64,000 nucleotides of DNA from Symsagittifera roscoffensis (Eukaryota > Xenacoelomorpha > Acoela > Convolutidae): assembly GCF_963678635.1 (NCBI RefSeq), contig NC_087071.1, forward strand, positions 8,975,842-9,039,841. Reading direction: 5' to 3'. Below the pieces are notes generated by a model that saw only the letters and a list, made by a program, of their open reading frames with translations, did not search any database and was not told the DNA's origin. Position 1 is the first letter of the stretch. Every line of letters begins with the position of its first letter. Shown in pieces: positions 29,974-39,339 of this stretch. The position numbers and the translations under genes were made by a program.

Positions 29974-32778
29974 TTATCCCGGTCCACAAAGGTGACGGTT
30001 TTCTTTTGCTTGCCGCTTGCCGCTCTCCTGTTCTTTCTGTCCGTATGAAGTACTGGTTAAAATCTCTTGGGGTATTGAGGATACTAGTTGCTGAACTATT
30101 GTCCTACAATCCCTCTCGTTCTCTTCGTGCTGTCGTCTGGACGGCATGATCTTCACTTTCTCTCTGACTGTTAGCGATGTCACTGCTGCTGTCCACTCGG
30201 GGTTATCTCTGGTCACTTCTCTTTCTAACAATCCACCCAGCATCCGCATCACTTGGGGTGTGACTTGCACCGTTTTATCCAATAATGAGAGGCTGTTTAT
30301 ATTCATGCGAGAGAGTTCTTGCTGGACCAGGTTCGAGCGCAGCAACAGATCCAATGGGACCGGGTCCTCCCTTGACAGGATCTTTATCTCGGCTGCTTTC
30401 TCTACAGGTAACTCAGGATGCCCTGGAATTGGATGTCCAGACTTATCCAACCATCTCGTTAAGGGAAGCGCTTCATAAGTTTCTTTGTCCAGAAACGAGA
30501 ATCCCTCCTTTACTTCCGCCTGATTGGCCTGCTTCTGCTCCAATCTTTCATAGAACTTAGTTTTCTTACTGAGGCTGTCAGCATTCTGGTGTTTATCACG
30601 CATCCTATGTTCGATTATCATATGGTAGCCATCCAGTCTTACTATCCATCTACCAATATAACTCTGATCCATCGAGTAGGTCTTCAACCAGGATAACGCT
30701 CTGTTGTCTACGCGTAACTTGAAGGGAGCGCTCCCCAAGTATGCACGGTACTTCTTCACGAAGGTGACTACTGCAAACATTTCTGCTTTTGGTGCGCCAT
30801 ATTTCATCTCTGTGTCACTCAAGACTTTGCTGCCGTATGCAATGGGACGGAGAACTGTTCTTCCGTTCCATTCTTGCTCTTGATGCAATATTCCTGAGAC
30901 GGCCACCACCGATGCGTCTGTGTCGAGAACATACATGCCCTTTTCTGTAGGCATGCCCAGCACTGGCGCTTTGCACAGTTCCCGCTTTATGTTCTCGAAG
31001 GCAACCTGTGCCTCATCGTTCCATTCGAACTTTTTCCCTTTATTGCGCATCAGCTTCTGCATCGGGTACACCTTGTCCGCGTATCCTTTTATGAATTCTC
31101 GGTAATAATTGGCAAACCCTAGGAAGCTCATGAGCTGTGTGTCCGTTCTTGGAGCTTTCCATGTCATCACTGCTTCTACTGCTTCCGGATCTGGCCTCAC
31201 ACCATGCCTGTCCACCATTCTTCCCAGGTACTTGATCGAATCCCTAAGGATTTCACATTTCGATGGTTTGCATTTCAAGCCTGCTCTTTTCATACATCCG
31301 AAGACCTCATCGAGCCGATCAATGTGATCCTCCAGGGTCGGTGTCGCTATGACTACATCATCCACGTAGCACATCAAGAGGTTCCCGTACTTTTTGGTCA
31401 CTCCTGTCAAAGCCTGAGCCATCAGCCTTTGAAAAATTGCTGTTGCATTGCACAAGCCGAAGGGCATCCTCTTCCACTGGTACAACCCCAATTCGCACGC
31501 GAATCCTGTTTTCTCTCTGTCCTTCTTTCGCAGAGGAACCTGCCAGAAGGCAGAACTCAAGTCCAATGTGGTGAAGAACTTTGCATCACCAAGTTTGGAT
31601 AGGCTCTCGTCTATTCGCGGTATCGGGTACGCATCTTTAATCGTTACCGCGTTCAAGTAACGAAAGTCGCAACAAAATCTAAGCTGCCCCCCTTTCTTTT
31701 TCGCCATGACTACCCCACAAGTCCACGGCAATTTCGAGGGTTCTATCATGTCGTATTCAAGCAACATTTCTATTTCCGCTCGGCACGCTTCCGATTTATG
31801 TGGCGTCATTCGCCTTGCGCCTTCCCTATGGGGAACGGCGCCCTCTTCTAGTTCGATTTCGTGTTCGACGAAATTACAGCAACCGATGTCCGCCTTATGT
31901 TTTGAAAATACTTCGGCGTTCCGATCTAGGAGGTCCCGCAATTTTTCGAAATCTCCCTCACCTATTTTTCCTTTCAAATGTTCTATCTCTGGCAAAACCG
32001 ATTTGTCAGATTCTAGTTCGTATGACGAGGGGCGTTCCGGAAAATTCGAGCAGCTTGATAAGCCGTCGTCCGTTTCGGATTTCATTGAAAACAATTTATG
32101 AATAGATTTTAATTCATTGATCCTCTTTAAAATTTTATCTTTATTGGCATGATAAGGACAGTCTTTCACATTATGTTTCTTCAAGTTTTGTGTCTCCTCA
32201 TAGTCGGTCCTCATCGGCAAAGCGTAGCCAAGCTTCTTTCCACGCTGGATTGAAACCGTGGTGTCCAGTGTGTTCAACAACACACTGACACACAGTCCGT
32301 TTCGCGTTACCGAGAAGCTCCGGCTTAAAATCACCGAACTCTGACTATTTGGATTCGGTACCAAGCAAACCTTTTTACTATCACTCAACGAATTCAAATT
32401 TCTCATTCTAAAAATTGCTACTACAGCTTGTCCTGGTTGTAATTTTACTTTTCTATCCAAAAAAACTGGTACCTTATTTTCGTCTGTTATTATCCTATTA
32501 ATTGGTCTCTTAACATACTTTCGGTCCGGGTTTCTAATCCGTATCAGACCGTTGTTCAAATCAATCATCACGTCAAAATTCCTGACAAAATCTCTGCCCA
32601 AGATGAATTGGTCGGCATCGTCCAGATTCTCTACCACCAGGAAGCTCATCCAAAGATCCCGTCCTCCCATGTGGAGGACCGTTATTGGTGTTCTTCCGGC
32701 TACGTAGATAGCTCCTCGATTGGCTGCAGCCAGTCGGAGATTCGTTGGAATCAGATCTTCCCGCTCATTCTTTCCCAA
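29974..32778 (-). CDS. Protease C-half, reverse transcriptase and RNase H (copy B)
   Basis: 934 residues. Protease strand FILGRDF near residue 57, then the RT domain with fingers (VVMAKKKGGQLRFCCDFRYL), TTLDLSSAFWQ, MPFGLCNA and the catalytic YVDD box at about 31354-31374. RNase H follows with the first catalytic Asp in VLDTDAS (30910-30927) and the DNRALSW motif. The RT and RNase H motifs are all present, unlike copy A. It begins just after a 7-bp deletion near 32770 that breaks the protease, and ends after a 7-bp GCTTGCC duplication near 30010. Confidence 0.94.
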   Translation of the reverse strand: MGKNEREDLIPTNLRLAAANRGAIYVAGRTPITVLHMGGRDLWMSFLVVENLDDADQFILGRDFVRNFDVMIDLNNGLIRIRNPDRKYVKRPINRIITDENKVPVFLDRKVKLQPGQAVVAIFRMRNLNSLSDSKKVCLVPNPNSQSSVILSRSFSVTRNGLCVSVLLNTLDTTVSIQRGKKLGYALPMRTDYEETQNLKKHNVKDCPYHANKDKILKRINELKSIHKLFSMKSETDDGLSSCSNFPERPSSYELESDKSVLPEIEHLKGKIGEGDFEKLRDLLDRNAEVFSKHKADIGCCNFVEHEIELEEGAVPHREGARRMTPHKSEACRAEIEMLLEYDMIEPSKLPWTCGVVMAKKKGGQLRFCCDFRYLNAVTIKDAYPIPRIDESLSKLGDAKFFTTLDLSSAFWQVPLRKKDREKTGFACELGLYQWKRMPFGLCNATAIFQRLMAQALTGVTKKYGNLLMCYVDDVVIATPTLEDHIDRLDEVFGCMKRAGLKCKPSKCEILRDSIKYLGRMVDRHGVRPDPEAVEAVMTWKAPRTDTQLMSFLGFANYYREFIKGYADKVYPMQKLMRNKGKKFEWNDEAQVAFENIKRELCKAPVLGMPTEKGMYVLDTDASVVAVSGILHQEQEWNGRTVLRPIAYGSKVLSDTEMKYGAPKAEMFAVVTFVKKYRAYLGSAPFKLRVDNRALSWLKTYSMDQSYIGRWIVRLDGYHMIIEHRMRDKHQNADSLSKKTKFYERLEQKQANQAEVKEGFSFLDKETYEALPLTRWLDKSGHPIPGHPELPVEKAAEIKILSREDPVPLDLLLRSNLVQQELSRMNINSLSLLDKTVQVTPQVMRMLGGLLEREVTRDNPEWTAAVTSLTVREKVKIMPSRRQHEENERDCRTIVQQLVSSIPQEILTSTSYGQKEQESGKRQAKENRHLCGPG

Positions 32779-34757
32779 GTTTTTATCGGCATCACACTCA
32801 CTACCGCTCCTGTGTCCAGAAGCCCTGTGACTCCGATTTTTGTTCCGTTGGTGTCGAGCAGGTGTGCTGTCACATCTGCTTTATATCCAATGTGTACCGC
32901 GTCTTGTTTCATCATGGCGTCATGGCCTATCCTGCGGACTTTGAGTTCCTCTTCACCCAAATAGATCTGCCCTATTTGGTCATCATCTGTTGTTACATAA
33001 GTCCTGGTGTAGATACTGATCCCATCCACGTTCAGCATCACTTGATACGGCCCATAGACTTCTAGGTAGCGTCCATGAAGTTTCTTCATGCGAGGGCCAC
33101 CCGTGGTCAGTAGTGCCCTCACAGCCCTCGACTCGGTGCGTGGCTCCATCTGCCTCAGATAGTCTGCATATGTGTCCAAATGCATCAAAGTGAACTCAGA
33201 CGGTTCACTCAGATTTCTGATTACCTGATGCCCTGCCACCGAGATTATCGACTGTATTTTACTTCCTTGCGGTGCCATACCGAACCTCTGACCAGAGATA
33301 ACATTAAGTTTCATGCTCAAGCTGCTTGGTGCTTTTGCCTCTTCAACTTCCGTTGCTTCAAAGGCGTTCAGTTGCTCCTGTAATTTTTCATTCTCCAGCT
33401 CGAGTTTCACCTTTTGCTCAATCTCTTTCGTCACTAGTTCCTGCTGTACTCTATTTATAGCATCCCTCGCAGCTGCCCTATAATTGATTTTGAAGTCATC
33501 GGCCGCAGTTGCTGGTTCCGGTTCACGTGCTTCCTCTGTTACCGCTTGCATCTTCTTTGCCACCAGCTCTTGAGGTTTATCCTTTCTGCGTGCCTCCGCT
33601 TCACTCAAAAGTCGAGCCTTGCTGGCTTTCACTCCTGACAAAGCTTCTTCATGTCTTGGATGCTTGATGTCTGCCACTGCATCCCAGAATTGCGGACAAT
33701 CTGATTTAAAATGACCTTCCAAGTTACAAAAGAAACACCTCGGGCCGAATTTCGCAATTACTCCTCTCATGAAATCCTCCTGGTCCAACTCTGACGCATC
33801 TTCGTCCTCGAGGCTAAAGCCTATTGCTTTCATGCCTTGCTTGTAAGCTGGGCATGCTGACACATGATGGTCTGTTGAACTGCAATTAGCACAAGAGCGT
33901 CTCTTGTCCATATCATCCCTCGGCTTGTACCAATTGTTCCCTTGGTTTGCTGGTCCGTTGTTAAAATTGCCATAATTGTTCTTGTAATATCCAGATCTCG
34001 AAGGAGGTTTCAACAATAGATACTCTTTTGATTTGAGCCTCAACTCCTCCGGTGTTGGCGCATTAGTTGATAGTGGTGTGTAATGCGTTGCTAGCATCGT
34101 ACGAAGTTCATCATTTTTCACACCATCGATGAATTTTGAGGCTACGGCCAGGTTCATCCTTCGGTTTGACTCATCCGGTTGGCTGCGTCTTCTCAGCATT
34201 TCCAAATCATCGAGAAACTTGTCTATTGTTTCATCTTCTCGTTGCCTCCGTTTCTCGAAGCGCATCATCGCCTGGTGCCCCTGCACCCCTGATCCGAAAC
34301 GGTTTAACAAGATTTCGAAGATTTTCTCAGCAGTGTCACGTTGATACTGTTTCTTGGCCATGACACAGTTCAGGGCTGTCCCTTCTAAGTTGCTGGTGAG
34401 CGCGCTGCATTCCTGTCTCTCCGACAAGTCCTCTTCCTCGAAATGCAGCTTCATTACCTCTATCCAGGTATCAATACAGCCATCAGATTCGTCTTTGTAG
34501 CATCTTGGTTTCTTAAAGACTCTTCTGGACTTCTCACTGCGTTCATTGGTTCTTGATAACCTTGTCAGGAATGTCTCCAAAGACCTGTTTAGGGGTTCAA
34601 ATGCTGTGGCCATTGCCGTAGCATCCCTTGAGTGTCCTGCTTGAGTGTCCTCACACCTCGTCGAAGGCTCTGTATGAGGTGCATCCCTGCAATCCGAATC
34701 GCCGTGAGTGTTTCCCGCTTGGCCCATATGACTCCTCCTCGGGCTTGTATGCCCCAT
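32751..34757 (-). CDS. Capsid, zinc knuckles and protease active site (copy B)
   Basis: 668 residues, open from capsid through both CCHC knuckles (CANCSSTDHHVSAC and CFFCNLEGHFKSDC) to the retropepsin motif LLDTGAVVSVMP near residue 645. It then runs out of frame because of the 7-bp deletion near 32770. In frame with gag upstream across a TGA at 34857. Comparison with copy A indicates an original single gag-pol frame from gag to the RNase H-integrase linker. Confidence 0.92.
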   Translation of the reverse strand: MGHTSPRRSHMGQAGNTHGDSDCRDAPHTEPSTRCEDTQAGHSRDATAMATAFEPLNRSLETFLTRLSRTNERSEKSRRVFKKPRCYKDESDGCIDTWIEVMKLHFEEEDLSERQECSALTSNLEGTALNCVMAKKQYQRDTAEKIFEILLNRFGSGVQGHQAMMRFEKRRQREDETIDKFLDDLEMLRRRSQPDESNRRMNLAVASKFIDGVKNDELRTMLATHYTPLSTNAPTPEELRLKSKEYLLLKPPSRSGYYKNNYGNFNNGPANQGNNWYKPRDDMDKRRSCANCSSTDHHVSACPAYKQGMKAIGFSLEDEDASELDQEDFMRGVIAKFGPRCFFCNLEGHFKSDCPQFWDAVADIKHPRHEEALSGVKASKARLLSEAEARRKDKPQELVAKKMQAVTEEAREPEPATAADDFKINYRAAARDAINRVQQELVTKEIEQKVKLELENEKLQEQLNAFEATEVEEAKAPSSLSMKLNVISGQRFGMAPQGSKIQSIISVAGHQVIRNLSEPSEFTLMHLDTYADYLRQMEPRTESRAVRALLTTGGPRMKKLHGRYLEVYGPYQVMLNVDGISIYTRTYVTTDDDQIGQIYLGEEELKVRRIGHDAMMKQDAVHIGYKADVTAHLLDTNGTKIGVTGLLDTGAVVSVMPIKTWERMSGKI

Positions 34758-34856
34758 GTTGCCAGAATCACTTCTCCCAGTCGCATGTCTGCCTTGCGTT
34801 GGTCGTTCGTTCGAGGTTTGTCTGTTCCCCGTTGAACTTGCTCTACTGTTCGGGCC

Positions 34857-36296
34857 TCATGCTGTATTACCCCTTGTGGCATAGCTTGATGAACTGCCCC
34901 TGCCTCTAGTGGATCCATACGTCTTCTTCCTTTGATGTTCATTGAAGTTCACCCTCGGTTCCCTGCTTGGACCTCCCGAGTTCGGCTCTCCTTCTTTTGG
35001 TCCACTCTTGCTGCTTAGTAGCCCGTCCAACCTATCCATGATAGCCTGAGTTCGCCTCTCCATCATCGCGTCTATCTTTGTGTCAAGAGACCCAAGAGAC
35101 TGCTCTTGCTGAATTCTTAATTTCTCCATGTCGGCTCTTAAGCGTAACTCCCTCTGTTCCGCCTCTCTTGTCATTCGCGACAAGTTTCTCGTCATATGTT
35201 CGTCCGTTCTTTCTTTCAAGCGTTTTTCGCTCCTGTCAACTTCTTGTCTGTTGCGGTTTATTTCTTCCCGCAGCCTTTCCCTCTCAATGTGAACTGCTCT
35301 TTCTAGTTCACTCATCCTTATCGACATCTGTTCATTTTGTTCTCCTAAACTGCCCACTATGTTGTTTAAGGCTTCCTCTAGTGCTGCCCCGTTATCCACG
35401 AGTGGCGTCACTAGTGGCGGTGTAACCCTGTCGGTCCCAGGTAGCTTCGTGCTTGTCGAGATCCGGGCCTTGACTCTCTGCTTCAACGTCTTTTCATTAT
35501 TTATTTCAGGATCCATTAACGCATTGCCGAGCCCTCTGGTTCTACTCTCTTCAGGTTGTGGCTCCGAACTTGTCCTAATCGCGAAGTCCTTTGACTGGCC
35601 CGGTGTGTTTGCCTCCTTGCTTATCGTTGTCACTACACCAAATTTGTCCATGGTTCCAGTCTCTCTTCCGACGTGTGCCTCACTCTCCTGGATCGAACTA
35701 TTGAGGCTGACTTGAGATCCAAAGTCCCCTTGCTCTTCTTCATCTTCCTCATCCTCCTGGGACTCACCATCGTTTCCTGCTCCTCCTCCCATGCTGAATG
35801 GAAAGAAGTTTCCTAAGGTGTTCTTCATTCTTTCTGAGAACGATGACGACGTTGTTTGCTTCCCAGTTCCGCTTGCCATCATAGTGTTGTCTGTCGGAGA
35901 TCTTCTAGTTGCCGTTACTTCAGTTGAGATGTCGGACAGTTCCGACATCTCCTCTCGATCCAATGTCCCGGTGGAAGTGGCAAAATCATGGCCTTGTTCT
36001 ACCGGAGTAGATTCACTCGCCAGCCTTCTGCCTCTCCCTTCCAGTCCATTTACTCCCTGGTTGTCGTTCATGGTATGGTCCGTATGGACCTCCACTTCTA
36101 ACAGTTCTCTTCGCTCTTCTGAGGTCTTCTGACTTCTCGTTTCAACCATTCTGCCTGAAACCGTCTCCTCTTTATCGGACCGGGATCGCTTGATCCAATC
36201 CACAAAAGGATCGGTCATCGTTTTTCTTTGCTTTTCAGGTATGAATTTCCTAGAGCTATTACCTCTTTTTGGTATCCTTGACTTGTCTAAACTCAT
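34857..36296 (-). CDS. Gag N-terminal region (copy B)
   Basis: 479 residues, about 98 percent like copy A. Disordered Ser/Arg-rich start, acidic EDEEDEEEQ stretch, long coiled coil near residues 310-420. It stops at TGA (34857-34859) where copy A has TGG, ten codons earlier than copy A's own stop, so neither stop is ancestral. Confidence 0.8.
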   Translation of the reverse strand: MSLDKSRIPKRGNSSRKFIPEKQRKTMTDPFVDWIKRSRSDKEETVSGRMVETRSQKTSEERRELLEVEVHTDHTMNDNQGVNGLEGRGRRLASESTPVEQGHDFATSTGTLDREEMSELSDISTEVTATRRSPTDNTMMASGTGKQTTSSSFSERMKNTLGNFFPFSMGGGAGNDGESQEDEEDEEEQGDFGSQVSLNSSIQESEAHVGRETGTMDKFGVVTTISKEANTPGQSKDFAIRTSSEPQPEESRTRGLGNALMDPEINNEKTLKQRVKARISTSTKLPGTDRVTPPLVTPLVDNGAALEEALNNIVGSLGEQNEQMSIRMSELERAVHIERERLREEINRNRQEVDRSEKRLKERTDEHMTRNLSRMTREAEQRELRLRADMEKLRIQQEQSLGSLDTKIDAMMERRTQAIMDRLDGLLSSKSGPKEGEPNSGGPSREPRVNFNEHQRKKTYGSTRGRGSSSSYATRGNTA

Positions 36297-39269
36297 TCTT
36301 TATTTGTCACTTTCCTATGCCTACTCTTGACTCAATTGCTAGAGACCTTATAGTTTTATTAACAATAATAATGACACAACACAATAAATTTCACCAGATT
36401 CTACTAAATAGTGACCACGAATCCCTGTATGTTGTCAGAGTACAGTTTGTATAAAATTTATTCACACTAGCCGATTATCGGTCCAAAGATCTGGAAACTA
36501 GCACAATATGATGTTATCAGTCAATTTAAAAGATAGTGTACTCACTACCCAATCAAGCACAGTTTAGGTTGATTTAAAATCAAAAACAAAAAATATATAT
36601 TGACACAATATGAATGTATATATAAAAAAACGTATGTGTCTTGTACTCTTAGTCGGTCGCAGTACAATAGTCGAACCTGTCTTTTAAAGAAAAAGCTTTC
36701 CCTGCTTGGTGCTGCACCAAACAGACAAAACTTTGAAGGCAGTTATTTTCTCAAGTGGGCGTCTATTGCACCCACCGAGTACTGTGTTACCTATCTGCCT
36801 TCGGACTGCCCGAGCTAGACCTACTAAAATCCTCAGGGCAGTCACTTTTCCCAAAAACGTATTATGTTCCAATCCACACCAACGAGTCACGCTCTTTTTA
36901 ATTTAGACTTAGTGTCGCGAATATCCGAGTTCGGACCTGTTTTGTGTTAGTCTGGTTCTTTTTGAAAGGCAAGTTACCAGTGCAGTCACTGATACCTAGC
37001 CTGTGTATTAATAACCTAATACCTCTCGCTTTTTAGTCTTTCTTTCGTTTACCTAAGTCCTTAATAAAATAATACCCCTCCGGATTGGCAAAAATAGGAC
37101 CCTTCCGGACTGTCAGAATATGGACCCCTCCGGATTGGGACCCCTCCGAGTTAGTTAATAGTAGACCCCTCCGGATTTGGACCCCTCCGAATTAGCAACT
37201 ATAAGACCCCTCCGGATTCGGACCCCTCCGGTTTTGTGGAAAAGAGACCCCTCCGGATTCGGACCCCTCTGACTTTGAAAAATTTCGACCCCTCCGGATT
37301 GGGAGCCCTTAGCTCTGTCAAAGTAGCTTTTCGTAGTTTTCTTAATTTCAGCTTATACCCCTCCGGATACGTTCTGCGTTGCTTTTATGCTGTTTGAATT
37401 AACTGGGAAGGGTATAGGGTCCTTTCCTAGACCCCTCCGGATTGAAGTTAAGGCACTTATTTGACAATTCACACTAACGGTGAAGGGTCTTATCATTTGC
37501 CTAATTTCGACTCTATTATGGTTGTCTTGTGCCTTCAGCCCTCCCTTTTTGTCTAAAACTGTCCTAAGTTACTTAGTTCAATCGCTATCAACTTTTGGTA
37601 GGGGTATAAGGGTTTTTCAGAAAAATTTATAAAACGTGAAGGGTGTACCCCTCCGGATTTGTGTAATTTGCTAAAAACAATCTCAAAAAATTTTCTCGCT
37701 CGCTTTTTCGAGTAATTCTCTTTCCTACTAGTAAGTTCAGCTAATTTCTGATCTAATGGTACCAAGATTGACTCGATATGCTCTGTAGTTCCAAAGTTAT
37801 TAACCAAAACGTCTTTTTTCCAAACTCAAAAATTTTCTCTCTTATAGGTTCCGCCTAACTTTTTCCGCAAATCTGGTCCTTTCGACCTAAAAATTATTGA
37901 TCTGAGCTCAGAAGGCCTATACTCTTCTAGTTCAATGCAAAAGACCCGATCTAAAACGCTTTTGTAGAAAAAATTTGCGAAAAACTATGCTACCTGGACC
38001 CCTCCGGATTGATGAATCTACCAAATCAAACACGTTATGTTCGATTTCTCTGCAACCCGGAAGGCTTTCGGGTAGCGGGTTTTAAAACTCGTAGATTCAC
38101 TAGTGGACGTTGTCCGAACAACTATTTTTACTGTCCTAACTCAAAGATTTCAAAAAATTTTCTGATTTTATAGTGCTTCTTACTATCAAAAAATGGGAAA
38201 ATTTGGTTTTTGGTACCAAACTAGTTCCAACCACTTCCGAACTAAAGTTAACCGGTTCTACTTATTACAGTAGTGCAGTTACGATGTAACACACTAACTT
38301 AGCGCTTTTTTCCGTTTCAAAAAATATCGATATCTCAAAAATCGCGACTTGTGGGGGGATCAAAATATCGCTATTTTGACCCTAAAAACCGGTCTGTTTT
38401 CGTTGTTTTTCACTGAAAAACTATATAAGACTATTAATATAGGCTATATAAGTAATAATATTAGTAATACTATACCCCTCCGGGTTTGTTTATTATCCGA
38501 ATTAAGGTGCTTAACTCGGATATTCGCAGTTCGGTGAAGGGTCACTACAGTGCAGCACTGTCGAGCCCCCCACAGATTACTATCTTACTTTTTGTACCAA
38601 AAGGGATACAAAACTTGTTAACGATACCCAACAGTCGATTGTTGTTGTCGTTGAGCCCCTTCTTGTTGCTCCTTGTACTGCTTGCCGGATCGGTCTTCAC
38701 CCAGGACCCTTCCGAATTGAGCGCAAATCAGCTGACCCTTCCGGATTGAGCGCAATTTGTCATTAACGTGCTTAAATGCTCAAATAACCCTACAGTACAA
38801 GCCTCACAAACGGGCCACAAAATTGATCGTAACGATCCTGACTGATATAAATGCCTGTAACAACAATATATCTATCAACAACAAACGGGGGGGTTGAATC
38901 ACATCTTGTCTGGGGGGATGATTTCTACTGATTTTTTACTTTTTTACTGTTTTTGTTTTTTTCGGTTATTTTTTATGTTTTTTGTTTTTCTTGGACACTA
39001 TACTACTTTTTGTTTGGTTTTGCTTATATCTTTAAGTGTGTTTGGTCACAAACCACTCAGGGGATGAGGGGTTCATGATTCCCCCCACCCTTCCTGGTTC
39101 GTGAATTTTTGGTCTTAACTAGGTTAAAAAACTATTCACGGTAATCCGGAAGGCTTCCGCGTTCCGAACTACCCTTCCGCCCCGGCAGTTTAGGCCTATT
39201 AAGGGCGTTAATGTGAGCATCCGCTCGGCGCGGAGTGCTCGTTAACGGTTCCGCCGGTCATGATGTTAT
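36297..39269 (-). other. Non-coding 5' leader of copy B
   Basis: Collinear with the copy A leader. Holds the CCCCTCCGGATT cluster and the same later single units. Interrupted at 39269 by the LINE, 18-20 bp from the PBS candidate. Confidence 0.75.
37073..37445. repeat. CCCCTCCGGATT motif cluster (copy B leader)
   Basis: More than a dozen units. Copy B has extra units not in copy A (for example around 37130-37150 and 37255-37300), so the array changes length. Confidence 0.85.
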
Positions 39270-39339
39270 TTGTTGTTGTTGTTGTTGTTGTTGGGGATTC
39301 ACAGCACTGCTGTTGGGAGTCTTGGTCCCGGCGTCTTCT

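Noticed and set aside
26052-34859. G-to-A editing signature in copy B (two TGG to TGA changes)
   Set aside because: Two sites are too few, and the ancestral state of most differences is unknown.
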